Of a stretch of DNA of 64,000 nucleotides, positions 9,265-18,434 are shown piece by piece. Under the pieces are notes generated by a model, which did no database searches, had not been told where the DNA came from, and saw only the letters and a program-made list of their open reading frames with translations. This stretch comes from an uncultured Bacteroidota bacterium (GTDB lineage: Bacteria; Bacteroidota; Bacteroidia; Bacteroidales; P3), in contig CACYSB010000012.1 of the NCBI GenBank assembly GCA_902777005.1, positions 87,873 through 151,872 on the forward strand, written 5' to 3'. The translations under genes were made by a program, and so were the position numbers. How positions within the stretch are numbered: the first letter of the stretch is position 1; every line of letters starts with the position of its first letter.

Positions 9265-9528
9265 ATGAAAAAAGGAATCCATCCCGAAAACTACCGCCTC
9301 GTGGTGTTCAAAGACATGTCGAACGACAACATGATCCTCACGAAGAGCTGCGCCAACACCAAAGAGACCGTGGTCTATACCGACGGCAAAGAGTACCCCG
9401 TGGTGAAACTTGAGATTTCGAACACGTCGCACCCCTTCTTCACTGGCAAGCTGAAGCTCGTCGATACCGCCGGACGCGTCGACAAGTTCATGAACAAGTA
9501 CAAAAAGTACGCCAAGAAGGCCGAGTAA
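9265..9528 (+). CDS. rpmE: 50S ribosomal protein L31 type B
   Basis: An 87-residue protein starting MKKGIHPENYRLVVFKDMSN, with the L31 core TSHPFFTGKLKLVDTAGRV. It lacks the CxxC zinc motif and has the length of the zinc-independent type B form. Monocistronic, with its own promoter upstream and a bidirectional terminator downstream. Confidence 0.96.
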   Translation: MKKGIHPENYRLVVFKDMSNDNMILTKSCANTKETVVYTDGKEYPVVKLEISNTSHPFFTGKLKLVDTAGRVDKFMNKYKKYAKKAE

Positions 9529-9647
9529 AATCCCCCCGCCTGCGGCGGAAATCTATAAATCCAACAAAATTTAGATTTATGGATTATGCCCGAAGGGCAG
9601 GAGAAAAGAAAACAGAAAAAGGTAATTTGTTTTAGATTTTATGATCT

Positions 9648-9680
9648 AGAAACCCCGCCCTGAAAAGGACGGGGTTTTCT
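9648..9680. terminator. bidirectional terminator between rpmE and glutathione peroxidase
   Basis: Stem AGAAACCCCGCCCT/AGGACGGGGTTTTCT with a GAAA loop, T-rich on both sides; it serves two convergent genes. Confidence 0.8.
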
Positions 9681-9702
9681 ACATTTTGATGTGCAGTAGG
9701 CA

Positions 9703-10344
9703 TCAGAGCAGCTGCTTGAGGGCTGCCTCGACGGGGACATAGCCCTCGTAGGGCTCGAAGCGGCGCACCACATTGCCGTCGCGGTCGATGAGGAACTTGG
9801 TGAAGTTCCACTTGATGTCGGGTGTACGGTCGAAGAGGCTGTCCTGCGAGCGGAACATCTGGTCGAGACGGGCACCGATGGGGTTGGTGGTGTCGAAGCC
9901 CGCGAAGGGGGCCTTGGCTATGAGCCATGCATAAAGGGGGCTTTGCTCCTCGTCGGCGCCATTGACGTCGATCTTAGCCATCTGCGGGAAGGTGATGTTG
10001 TAGTTGCCGGTGCAGAACTCATGTATCTCTTCGTTGGTGCCGGGGGCCTGCTGGCCGAACTGGTTGCATGGGAAGTCGAGAATCTCGAAGCCCTTGTCGC
10101 GGTAGAGGTCATAGAGCCTCTGAAGCTCCTCATACTGTGGCGTGAAGCCACAATGGGTGGCGGTGTTGACCACCAGCAGCACCTTGCCTTGATAGACGGA
10201 CAGGTCTACAGTGTCGCCAGTACCGCCTAAGACGCTGAACTGATAGATGTTGTCGGTATCCTGCTCCACAGGAGCCTCCACCTTCTGCTTGCAGGCGCCG
10301 AAGAGCATCATGCAGGCGGCCGCAAATAACAATACTTTCTTCAT
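9703..10344 (-). CDS. glutathione peroxidase family lipoprotein
   Basis: A 213-residue thiol peroxidase. The N-terminus is a lipoprotein signal (MKKVLLFAAACMMLFGAC), placing the enzyme on the periplasmic side. The family motifs are NTATHCGFTPQYEELQRLY, with the peroxidatic Cys replacing selenocysteine, and DFPCNQFGQQAPGTNEEI; the C-terminal WNFTKFLIDRDGNVVRRF is also typical. Such bacterial proteins usually use thioredoxin rather than glutathione. It is divergent from the C1 peptidase gene. Confidence 0.93.
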   Translation of the reverse strand: MKKVLLFAAACMMLFGACKQKVEAPVEQDTDNIYQFSVLGGTGDTVDLSVYQGKVLLVVNTATHCGFTPQYEELQRLYDLYRDKGFEILDFPCNQFGQQAPGTNEEIHEFCTGNYNITFPQMAKIDVNGADEEQSPLYAWLIAKAPFAGFDTTNPIGARLDQMFRSQDSLFDRTPDIKWNFTKFLIDRDGNVVRRFEPYEGYVPVEAALKQLL

Positions 10345-10451
10345 ATCGATATGTTATTAAGTGTTTTCGGATGCAAAAATACACATATTTTCCAATATGT
10401 CGGAAATTATTTGTATCTTTGCACCGCAAAACATAGAAAAAACACTACATT

Positions 10452-11879
10452 ATGACAAAGAGATATTTTGCATTAGCGCTGTCCTCACTGCTGGTTTTCA
10501 GTGCCGCGACGGCTCAGAACAAGAAGAAAGCACAGCCTGAGTACAACGGGGGCATCACCACGGAGATGATGCAGCAGATGAAACAGGGATTCGGTGGCTC
10601 GGCTTCGGACAAGGCCCTCCGCAACGTGCTGGTGACAAACAGCCCTGCCAAGCTGGCTATGAACTATGAAAATGCCACCAAGTTCGACTCGCACTTCTCG
10701 AACCGCGTCATCAGCAAGGCCGTCACCGATCAGAAGAGCAGCGGCCGCTGCTGGATGTTCACCGGCATGAACGTGCTGCGTAACCAAGCCATCCGCAAGC
10801 ACAACCTGCCCGCCGACTTCCAGTTCTCGCAGGCCTACCTCTTCTTCTACGACCAGCTGGAGAAGAGCAACCTCTTCCTGCAGGCCATGATCGACACCTA
10901 CCAAAAGCCTATCGACGACCAGGAGGTGCAGTGGCTCTTCAAGAACCCCATCGGTGACGGTGGCCAGTTCACCGGCGTAGCCAACCTCATCGACAAGTAC
11001 GGCCTGGTGCCTGCCGACGTGATGCCCGAGACCTACAACACCAACAACACCTCGAGCATCAGCAACCTCATCGCCCTCAAGCTCCGCGAGGACGGCCTCG
11101 AGTTGCGCCGATTGGCTACCAATAAGTATGCTCTTCCCGCCGATTTGCAGAAGGCAAAAACCAGAATGTTGACTGAAATCTATCGCATGCTGGCCCTCAC
11201 CATGGGCGAGCCCCCGGCACAGTTCACCTGGCAGCAGAAGGACGCCAAAGGCGAGATTGTGGAGACCGCCACCTACACCCCCAAGGAGTTCTACGAGAAG
11301 TTTGCGAAGACCGACTTCTCCAAGTACTACATGGTGATGAACGACCCCACCCGCGAGTATTACAAGGTGTATGAAATTCAGTACGACCGCCATGTCTACG
11401 ACGGCCAGAACTGGCGCTACCTCAACCTACCCATGGAGGACATCGCCCCCATGTGCATCGCCAGCATCAAGGACAGCACCATGATGTACTTCAGCTGCGA
11501 TGTGGGTAAGTTCCTCAACCGCGACAACGGCTTGATGGACATGAACAACTACGACTATGAGAGCCTGATGGGCACCACCTTCGGCATGGACAAGAAGCAG
11601 CGCGTGGCCACCTTCGCCAGTGGCTCGAGCCATGCCATGACCCTCTGCGCCGTCGACCTCGACAAGGACGGTAAGCCCATCAAATGGATGGTTGAGAACA
11701 GCTGGGGCCCCAACTACGGCTGGCAGGGCAACCTCATCATGACCAACGACTGGTTCAACGAGTACATGTTCCGCGTGGTGCTTGAGGAGAAATACATCCC
11801 CGCCAACATCCGCGCCATGATGGACCAGAAGCCCATCATGCTCCCCGCCTGGGACCCGATGTTCGCGCCGGAAGAATAG
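10452..11879 (+). CDS. C1 family cysteine aminopeptidase (bleomycin hydrolase/PepC-like), secreted
   Basis: The 475-residue protein begins with a signal peptide (MTKRYFALALSSLLVFSAATAQ). Papain-type catalytic residues are in DQKSSGRCWMFTGMNVLR (Gln and Cys), SSHAMTLCAVDLDKDG (His) and KWMVENSWGPNYGW (Asn). Length and motifs fit the C1B (PepC/bleomycin hydrolase) group, in Bacteroidales a periplasmic enzyme. A TATCTTTG box lies about 30 bp upstream. A second paralogous C1 peptidase is 1.6 kb downstream. Confidence 0.92.
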   Translation: MTKRYFALALSSLLVFSAATAQNKKKAQPEYNGGITTEMMQQMKQGFGGSASDKALRNVLVTNSPAKLAMNYENATKFDSHFSNRVISKAVTDQKSSGRCWMFTGMNVLRNQAIRKHNLPADFQFSQAYLFFYDQLEKSNLFLQAMIDTYQKPIDDQEVQWLFKNPIGDGGQFTGVANLIDKYGLVPADVMPETYNTNNTSSISNLIALKLREDGLELRRLATNKYALPADLQKAKTRMLTEIYRMLALTMGEPPAQFTWQQKDAKGEIVETATYTPKEFYEKFAKTDFSKYYMVMNDPTREYYKVYEIQYDRHVYDGQNWRYLNLPMEDIAPMCIASIKDSTMMYFSCDVGKFLNRDNGLMDMNNYDYESLMGTTFGMDKKQRVATFASGSSHAMTLCAVDLDKDGKPIKWMVENSWGPNYGWQGNLIMTNDWFNEYMFRVVLEEKYIPANIRAMMDQKPIMLPAWDPMFAPEE

Positions 11880-11893
11880 CCTAATGTGCGGAG

Positions 11894-11957
11894 GCACTTT
11901 TATAAACAACCCCACACTACGCCTATTAGCTTAGTGTGGGGTTGTTTATAAAAGTGC
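11894..11957. terminator. 26-bp perfect inverted repeat, probable bidirectional terminator
   Basis: Arms 11894-11919 and 11932-11957 are perfectly complementary over 26 bp around a 12-base loop. It lies 14 bp after the C1 peptidase stop and 29 bp before the stop of the convergent lipoprotein gene. There is no long T-run on either side, so termination would rest on the stem length and the A/T-rich lower stem. Confidence 0.7.
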
Positions 11958-11986
11958 TTCTAATACGAGCACATATCCACTATATT

Positions 11987-13066
11987 TTACATACCAGTAA
12001 ACGCTATAACCGCTGCAATTCCAGCCAAAACACCTACAAATACAACTGCCGCCCATGGACTGCCTTGCGAAGCCGACATAACGTAAGCTTGATGTTCGTA
12101 GTCATACTCATAGTTCTTATATTTTTTCTCGTACAGTTTCTTTGCAGTCGAGACATCGTATGTGTTATAGAAAGAACTGGACATATCACAGATATTATCT
12201 TTGATCATTTTATCGTACAATGTACGCGAGGAAGCGACATAGTCCGGGCCTCTCATGTTCTCACAAAGCTCCTCCCTTTCTTTCATTACAATGACTTCTG
12301 GTTCAGCATAGTTCGTGACAGACGACACATAGAAATCGCCGTTCACTGTAATGGGATGTTTGCTTTCGCCGATTGTATATGTAATGACATCCGAGAAACG
12401 GTAAGGTGAATTGTCGGCCGAGAAGTCCATTCTTGCGCTGGTGGACGGATAACGATGCAAGTCACACGACAGATAGGGTACTAGCGCTATATTGTGTGTT
12501 CTTATGTATTTTTTAGTGTGAGGTGGCACAGCCACAATCTGTTTTTCCTTTGTGGTAATGGTTGATGATTCCATATTTGCCACAGTACTTCCTGTAGAGA
12601 GACTTGCCGAGCGGCCTGCCGCTTTAGTTGCTTTGGCCTTAACGGATCCGTTATGGACAAGACTCGGCACAATAGCACCAACAGTAATGGCCGCAGCAAC
12701 AGATTCTCCATAAGTATATGAAACTGACGAAGCATTGCCAACAGATTTGCTCTGGCTCCACTCTCTTGCTCCATATATATCGTAGGCAAAACCGTTTGAG
12801 ACATAGAACGATTTTGCGAGGTCAATATATATTATTTCATCGGTCTTATTGTAGAAATAGAAATCTGCGGAACCACCGTTCGACCAAAAGTTATAATCAA
12901 TGACACATTGCTCATTTTCGTAGCGCAGAGTGCCTCCTTCGTTCCTTATGTCGCCATCCTGCTTGACCGGTTTCGTTTCATATATTTGGCAAAATTGGTA
13001 ACTGCTTTTACACGATGACAACAATACCGCCGCCACAGTAATAATAATGATATAATTCTTCTTCAT
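11987..13066 (-). CDS. hypothetical lipoprotein
   Basis: A 359-residue protein with a lipoprotein signal (MKKNYIIIITVAAVLLSSC). The middle contains a segment rich in Ala/Ser/Thr with a glycine-alanine helix (ESVAAAITVGAIVPSLV), and the C-terminus a hydrophobic helix (WAAVVFVGVLAGIAAVIAF), so it may be held in the membrane at both ends. I do not recognise a family. It has a leader of about 300 nt carrying the structured element at 13140-13292. It is more AT-rich than its neighbours, suggesting acquisition. Confidence 0.7.
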   Translation of the reverse strand: MKKNYIIIITVAAVLLSSCKSSYQFCQIYETKPVKQDGDIRNEGGTLRYENEQCVIDYNFWSNGGSADFYFYNKTDEIIYIDLAKSFYVSNGFAYDIYGAREWSQSKSVGNASSVSYTYGESVAAAITVGAIVPSLVHNGSVKAKATKAAGRSASLSTGSTVANMESSTITTKEKQIVAVPPHTKKYIRTHNIALVPYLSCDLHRYPSTSARMDFSADNSPYRFSDVITYTIGESKHPITVNGDFYVSSVTNYAEPEVIVMKEREELCENMRGPDYVASSRTLYDKMIKDNICDMSSSFYNTYDVSTAKKLYEKKYKNYEYDYEHQAYVMSASQGSPWAAVVFVGVLAGIAAVIAFTGM

Positions 13067-13139
13067 AATTGTTTTTTTTTCTTGCCTACTCTATTATGCA
13101 GTTTTCGGCGACCCTGCTATATGAAATAAGGCGTAAAAC

Positions 13140-13292
13140 TTTCACTTATTTCTTAATGTCGGTGTCTGGTAATACCTTTGGAATAAATAAGTGGGAAAGA
13201 ATCACGCCCAAGCGTGAACTTCAGCATTCCCATTTCCATTCCAAATGCCAGTTTACCAGACTCTACATTAAGGGAAACAAGAGCGTCAGCTC
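13140..13292 (-). ncRNA. structured leader/ncRNA element, copy A
   Basis: On the minus strand: hairpin GAGCTGACGCTC, then TTAATGT pairing with ACATTAA (13265-13272 with 13152-13159), inside it GTCTGG with CCAGAC (13256-13261 with 13164-13169), and hairpin CACGC-CCAA-GCGTG (read on plus, 13203-13216). The same layout recurs at 61251-61402, where the first stem is TTAGTGTA/TACACTAA: a compensatory A-T to G-C change. It lies in the leader of the lipoprotein gene, downstream of the promoter at 13380-13411. Confidence 0.72.
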
Positions 13293-13379
13293 ATTTTATT
13301 AACTACGATATGCATTCTAAACTATGCGATATACTTCATTGGCATTTGTATTCGTTGATATTCTGATTGAAATCGACTG

Positions 13380-13411
13380 CAAAAGTACGACATTTTTTCC
13401 GTACCGCCAAA
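13380..13411 (-). promoter_or_regulatory. promoter of the structured leader and lipoprotein gene
   Basis: Minus strand TTTG (13408-13411), 20-bp spacer, TACTTTTG (13380-13387). It is divergent from the promoter of the C1 peptidase at 13495. Confidence 0.75.
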
Positions 13412-13494
13412 TTTATTTTCTCCATGTCCCAAAATATTCGTATTTTTGCACCGCATTTCATGCGTAAAAACAATAATAAATTTACAATAAAACA

Positions 13495-14754
13495 ATGAAA
13501 AAAGCATTCCTATTCCTTGGCGCCATTGCCATCTGCGCCAGCTCTGTGTTCGCACAGGAAGAGAAGAAAGAGGATGAGGGCTACAAATTTGACACCGTCA
13601 AGATTATCCCCGTCACCTCAGTGAAAGACCAGAACAACGCCGGTACCTGCTGGAGCTACAGCGGTATCGCTTTCCTCGAGGCCGAGTTGCTCCGCATGGG
13701 CAAGGGCGAATATGACCTCAGCGAGATGTACGTTGTCGAGAAGACCTACAACGACCGCGCCTATGCCGCCGTGCGTACCCACGGCGACGTCAGCTTCAGC
13801 CAGGGTGGTGCCTTCAACGATGTCATCTACTGCCTGCGCAACTACGGTATGGTGCCCGATGCAGAGATGCCTGCCGGCGCCATGTACGGTGACACCCTCA
13901 GCAACCATACAGAGCTCAGCGCTCTCACTGACGTTATGGTGGAAGCCATTGCCAAGGGTAAACTGAAGAAGCTCCAGATGAGCCCCGACGGCCAGCCCCT
14001 GTGGCAGAAAGCCATTGCCGCTGTCCATGAGACCTACCTTGGTCCTATTCCCGAGAAGTTCAACTACAAGGGCGTACAGTATACCCCCAAGAGCTTTGGT
14101 GAGAGCCTCGGCCTCAACCCCGACGATTACGTGAGCATCACCAGCTTCACCCACCACCCCTTCTACGAGCAGTTTGTCATCGAGATCCAGGACAACTGGC
14201 GCTGGGGCCTGAGCTGGAACCTGCCCCTCGACGAGATGATGGAGGTCTTCGATTACGCCATTGAGAACGGCTACACCATCGCATGGGGTGCCGACGTCAG
14301 TGAACAGGGCTTCCGCTATACCCGCAAGGGCTTCGCCGTGCTGCCCGCCACTGACGGCAAGGCTGCCGCCAAGGTTGGTAGCGACCAGGCCAAGTGGAGC
14401 GGCATGAGCGCCGCAGATATCGCCGACGAGGCTGCTAAGCACCCCACGCCGCAGCGCTGGGTGACACAGGAGGAGCGCCAGCAGGCTTATGACAACTGGG
14501 AGACCACCGATGACCACGGCATGCTGATTTACGGCAGCGCCAAAGACCAGATGGGTAATGAATACTACATCGTCAAGAACAGTTGGGGTAAATACAACGG
14601 CGAGTTCGGCGGCAACTTCTTCTGCAGCAAGGCCTTCGTCCGCTACAAAACCATGAACATCGTGGTCCACAAGGATGCCATCCCCGCCCACATCAAGGCC
14701 AAACTCGGCATGACCGACAGCAAGGCTCCTGCCAAGAAAGGCAAAAAGAAATAA
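13495..14754 (+). CDS. C1 family cysteine peptidase, secreted
   Basis: A 419-residue paralogue of the protein at 10452-11879. It has a signal peptide (MKKAFLFLGAIAICASSVFAQ), the active-site Cys in DQNNAGTCWSYSGIAFLEAE, His in DDHGMLIYGSAKDQ and Asn in YYIVKNSWGKYNGEFGG. The C-terminus is Lys-rich (KAPAKKGKKK). A TATTTTTG promoter box lies about 45 bp upstream. The stop is followed after three bases by the GTG start of a radical SAM gene, so the two are probably co-transcribed. Confidence 0.92.
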   Translation: MKKAFLFLGAIAICASSVFAQEEKKEDEGYKFDTVKIIPVTSVKDQNNAGTCWSYSGIAFLEAELLRMGKGEYDLSEMYVVEKTYNDRAYAAVRTHGDVSFSQGGAFNDVIYCLRNYGMVPDAEMPAGAMYGDTLSNHTELSALTDVMVEAIAKGKLKKLQMSPDGQPLWQKAIAAVHETYLGPIPEKFNYKGVQYTPKSFGESLGLNPDDYVSITSFTHHPFYEQFVIEIQDNWRWGLSWNLPLDEMMEVFDYAIENGYTIAWGADVSEQGFRYTRKGFAVLPATDGKAAAKVGSDQAKWSGMSAADIADEAAKHPTPQRWVTQEERQQAYDNWETTDDHGMLIYGSAKDQMGNEYYIVKNSWGKYNGEFGGNFFCSKAFVRYKTMNIVVHKDAIPAHIKAKLGMTDSKAPAKKGKKK

Positions 14755-14757
14755 GTA

Positions 14758-16413
14758 GTGAGAATACTTCTCATCACCCCTCCGCTGACGCAGCTCAACA
14801 CCCCCTACCCCGCAACAGCATACTTGAAAGGGTTCTATGCGGGACAAGGCAACGAAGTGCGCCAAGTGGACCTTGGGATAGAGGTGGTCGACAGAGTACT
14901 GTCGGCCACCTTTTTGTCTTCCATTGGTCTTTCTGAGCAAGCGCGGCTGATTGAACCCGTCAAGCGCTTCCTGCGAGGACAGGACGACACACTTGGGCCG
15001 CGCATCGCCAATCGCAGCCTTCTGCCCGAGGGCAAGCGCTTCGAACAACTGGACGAGGACAACCTTGAGTGGTCATTCGGCATCAGCGGCACTACAGACA
15101 AGGCCATGCATCTGGCGACCCTCTTCATCGAGGACATCGCCGACTATATCCGCGAGAATGTCGACCCTCACTTCGACCTTGTACGCTACGCCGAATACCT
15201 CAGCAACGACGCCCCCACGTTTGACCCTCTTTACGACGAACTGCAGAATGAGCCTTCTGCCATTGACGCCATCATGCTGCAGCTCATGGAGGCCATAGTC
15301 AATGACTTTCATCCCGACAAGGTGTGCCTCACCGTGCCCTTCCCCGGCTGCCTCTACGGCGCCCTACGCTGCGGCCAATGGCTGAAAGCCAACACCCAGG
15401 CCACCATCGAGATAGGCGGCGGCTTCCCCAACACGGAATGGCGTCAGTTGAGCGACCGGCGCATCTATGAGTTCTGCCACGAGGTGAAGATTGACGGCTG
15501 CAAGGATGCCGACAGCTACTGCCCCGACTTCAGCGACCTGCCGTTAGACAAGTACCTCTCGCTTACCGAGATAACTAACCCCATGCACCGCCTCTGGAGC
15601 CAAGGACGATGGAACAAGATGGTGATGGCCCACGGATGCTACTGGCACCGCTGCGCCTTCTGCGACACCTCGCTCGACTATATCGGCAACTATCGCGCCC
15701 CCAAGGCCTCCACCGTGGTAGACCACATGGAGCACATCATGGAGCAGACACGACGCACAGGCTTCCACTTCGTCGACGAAGCACTGCCGCCAAAGCTCCT
15801 CAAAGAAGTCGCCGAGGAGATACTGCGGCGCGACATGGCCGTCAGTTTCTGGGGCAACATACGCTTCGAGAAGGCCTATACCGCCGAGCTTTGCGACCTG
15901 CTGGCCGAGGCCGGCATGGTGGCTGTGAGCGGTGGCCTCGAGGTGGCAAGCGACCGTCTGCTCAAACTGATAGACAAGGGTGTCACCATACACCAGACCG
16001 TCGAGGCCTGCCGCCACCTGCGCAACGCAGGCATCATGGTCCACACCTACCTCATGTACGGCTTCCCCACCGAGACGCTGCAGGAGAGCGTCGACGCCCT
16101 CGAGACCGTGCGGCGCATGTTCGACGAAGGCATCGTGCAGAGTGCTTTCTGGCACCGCTACGCCATGACATGCCACTCGCCAAGCGGCCTCAACCCCGAA
16201 CGCTACGGCGCAAGCCGCACCACGCTGGAGCCGAACCCGTTCTGCAATAACGAAGTAGACTGGGAACCACAGTTCCCTTATGACATTGAGGCCGTCGGCG
16301 CAGCACTGCGTCTGGCCACCTACAACTACATGAACGGCCTCGGCCTCGACCAGCCCGTACGCTCGTGGTTCCCCATCAAAGTACCCAAGCCCTCAACATC
16401 TATTCAATACTGA
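14758..16413 (+). CDS. B12-binding-type radical SAM protein
   Basis: A 551-residue protein starting with GTG (MRILLITPPLTQLNTPYPA), the usual start of the Rossmann-like B12-binding N-terminal domain. The radical SAM cluster ligands are in HGCYWHRCAFCDTS (Cx4Cx2C), followed by GNIRFEKAYT, a GGLEVASDRLL segment and HTYLMYGFPTET, as in the Elp3/MiaB-fold radical SAM superfamily. The substrate cannot be told from sequence. It starts three bases after the C1 peptidase stop; its last 14 bases overlap the end of the convergent TonB receptor gene. Confidence 0.88.
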   Translation: MRILLITPPLTQLNTPYPATAYLKGFYAGQGNEVRQVDLGIEVVDRVLSATFLSSIGLSEQARLIEPVKRFLRGQDDTLGPRIANRSLLPEGKRFEQLDEDNLEWSFGISGTTDKAMHLATLFIEDIADYIRENVDPHFDLVRYAEYLSNDAPTFDPLYDELQNEPSAIDAIMLQLMEAIVNDFHPDKVCLTVPFPGCLYGALRCGQWLKANTQATIEIGGGFPNTEWRQLSDRRIYEFCHEVKIDGCKDADSYCPDFSDLPLDKYLSLTEITNPMHRLWSQGRWNKMVMAHGCYWHRCAFCDTSLDYIGNYRAPKASTVVDHMEHIMEQTRRTGFHFVDEALPPKLLKEVAEEILRRDMAVSFWGNIRFEKAYTAELCDLLAEAGMVAVSGGLEVASDRLLKLIDKGVTIHQTVEACRHLRNAGIMVHTYLMYGFPTETLQESVDALETVRRMFDEGIVQSAFWHRYAMTCHSPSGLNPERYGASRTTLEPNPFCNNEVDWEPQFPYDIEAVGAALRLATYNYMNGLGLDQPVRSWFPIKVPKPSTSIQY

Positions 16414-18415
16414 TACGCAAGCCCGCCAACACGGTGGCGCCCGGCTGTGGCACACCGCCGTGGTCGCGGTAGTGGCGGTCGGTGAGGTTGTAGCCGCGCA
16501 CATATACCGTCGCTCTGCGCCACATATATTCCGCCCCGGCACCCACAAGCAGCACACCCCCGTATGCGCACACATTGCCGTCATTGTCGGTATAGCGACC
16601 TTCGCGGTAGCGGTAGGTGGCGTCGGCTTTCAGCACCAGACCTTTCACAGGCTCTACGGATACCAGCAGCGTGCCCTTATGGCGCAAATACTCCAGCGCC
16701 GACCCGCTGATCCACTCACCAGCATCTTGCATGACACGGCACCACGAGTAGGTAGCGTTCAGCGTCATCATGCCAACTCTCGCTGCAGCCGTAGCATCCA
16801 CGCCTACAGCGTCCACCTGGGTGTGGTTCATCGAATACCACACCTCTTCGTCGGGCTTGCGCACCCAGTCGATGATGTCGCTGCCACTGCGGTAATAGGC
16901 CGTCAGCCCGGCCGACACAGCCTTGCCTCGCGCCACGACGCCTGCCTCGGCGTTGAGGCTGCTCTCGGCCCCGAGGTCGGCATTGGCACGCTGGTTGACA
17001 CTCTGGTAGTACAAGTCGGTGAACGACGGCACCCTGAAGGTACGCGACAGCGATGCGCGCCACGTCATCCGCTCGATGCAGTAAGATGCGTCGGCAGCGA
17101 AGCCGTAGTTGAAGCCGAAGCGTGTGTTGTATAGTCCCAGCGCCACAGCCTGCGCATCCCAGCGGCCGGCCGCCAAGTGGTAGCCGCCGAACAACGACAG
17201 ACCCGTGCGCGACGCAGCCTTGGTGTATGGCGCCGCCAGCGTGCTGTCGGGCTCGCCGAGCACATTGCTCCTGATGCCTTCGCGGCGCACAGCCACGCCG
17301 CCGAGCAGCTCTCCTCTGCCCCACTGCACTGTCGCACGGCTGCGCACACCCGCCGTCGAGCCTATATGGTGGTTGTGCCCTGTATACCAAGCCGGAACAT
17401 CGTCTATACCGTCACGAAACAGCTCGAAGCGGTCGCCATGCAGACGCCCATAGAGCGCTGTTTCCAAGCGTGCCGTGCGCCATCGGTGCACGTTGAAAGC
17501 CGACGCCACCAGTGTGTGTGTGGCCTCGTACTGGTCGGGGTATGTGGTGCTGTAGAAGCCCGCACCGCCGAAACCTTTCATCTGGCCACCCACCTGCAGC
17601 TGCCAGTCGTCGCGCTCGGCGTGGCGGTGGGCCTGCAGGAAGAGGCTCCCATGCCGGTAGTCGGTATTGTGAATATATCCATCACTGCGGTGGTACGAGC
17701 CCGCCGCCGTCAGCGCCCATTGGCCGGCACACCAGGTGGCCAGCAGCGCGGCATTGGCTGTGCCGTAGCTGCCGCCGCTGACCTCGGCCAGCAGCCGCTC
17801 GCGGTACTCCTCGCACACCACGATGTTCACGCCGCCGCTGAAAGCCACCACGCCGCGAACCATCATCTGCGACGGCGTCAGCAGTTCCACGCGCTCCACC
17901 ATCGACACGTCGACAGGCAGGTCCATGTTGTGGTGACCCGTCTGCGCATCGCTGATGTTGATGCCGTTGAGCATGACGACCATCTGGTCGAAGGTGCCTC
18001 CATGCACCGACAGGTCGGCCTGCACGTCGCCCACGCCGCGTGTGCGCACATCGACGGCAGGCAGCAGGGCAAGGATGTCGCCCACAGTACGGACAGAAGA
18101 ATGTTGTAAATCCTCGGCGGTGAGCACCGCCGCAGGCTCGGGCGTGCCGAACAGACTGTCGGCAGCCAACACCTGCACCTCAGGCAGGGTTCGCGTCTCT
18201 CGCTCCTCGTCGGCCTGCGCCAAAGCGGTGCCATGCGCCAGCACAACGGCAACGGCGGCCACAGCCACCGACTTGCGCAGCTGACGGTCGGCAATATACG
18301 TGGCCACACGCCCTATCGTCACCTCGCGGTGCATCGAGTTGAAGGCGGCGTAGGCAGCACGGCAATAGCGCCGGAAGCGGAACGCGTTGTTTGTTTGTCT
18401 TTGTTTGTAGTACAT
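16400..18415 (-). CDS. TonB-dependent outer-membrane receptor
   Basis: A 671-residue receptor. The start MYYKQRQ was chosen because the following segment YAAFNSMHREVTIGRV is the usual cytoplasmic lead of Bacteroidales receptors, before the signal helix (SVAVAAVAVVLAHGTALAQA). The plug domain spans about residues 75-200 (SVRTVGDILALLPAVDVRTR, VMLNGINISDAQTG), and the rest is a beta barrel ending in GLRISIE. There is no carboxypeptidase-like N-terminal extension and no SusD gene nearby, so it is BtuB/siderophore-type rather than SusC-type. It follows queG by 19 bp. Confidence 0.88.
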   Translation of the reverse strand: MYYKQRQTNNAFRFRRYCRAAYAAFNSMHREVTIGRVATYIADRQLRKSVAVAAVAVVLAHGTALAQADEERETRTLPEVQVLAADSLFGTPEPAAVLTAEDLQHSSVRTVGDILALLPAVDVRTRGVGDVQADLSVHGGTFDQMVVMLNGINISDAQTGHHNMDLPVDVSMVERVELLTPSQMMVRGVVAFSGGVNIVVCEEYRERLLAEVSGGSYGTANAALLATWCAGQWALTAAGSYHRSDGYIHNTDYRHGSLFLQAHRHAERDDWQLQVGGQMKGFGGAGFYSTTYPDQYEATHTLVASAFNVHRWRTARLETALYGRLHGDRFELFRDGIDDVPAWYTGHNHHIGSTAGVRSRATVQWGRGELLGGVAVRREGIRSNVLGEPDSTLAAPYTKAASRTGLSLFGGYHLAAGRWDAQAVALGLYNTRFGFNYGFAADASYCIERMTWRASLSRTFRVPSFTDLYYQSVNQRANADLGAESSLNAEAGVVARGKAVSAGLTAYYRSGSDIIDWVRKPDEEVWYSMNHTQVDAVGVDATAAARVGMMTLNATYSWCRVMQDAGEWISGSALEYLRHKGTLLVSVEPVKGLVLKADATYRYREGRYTDNDGNVCAYGGVLLVGAGAEYMWRRATVYVRGYNLTDRHYRDHGGVPQPGATVLAGLRISIE

Positions 18416-18434
18416 ATTGCTTTTAGTAAAAGAG

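Noticed and set aside
16400..16413. Frameshift or misassembly at the radical SAM/TonB receptor overlap
   Set aside because: The 14-bp convergent overlap keeps both proteins at normal C-termini; simple overlapping 3' ends explain it.
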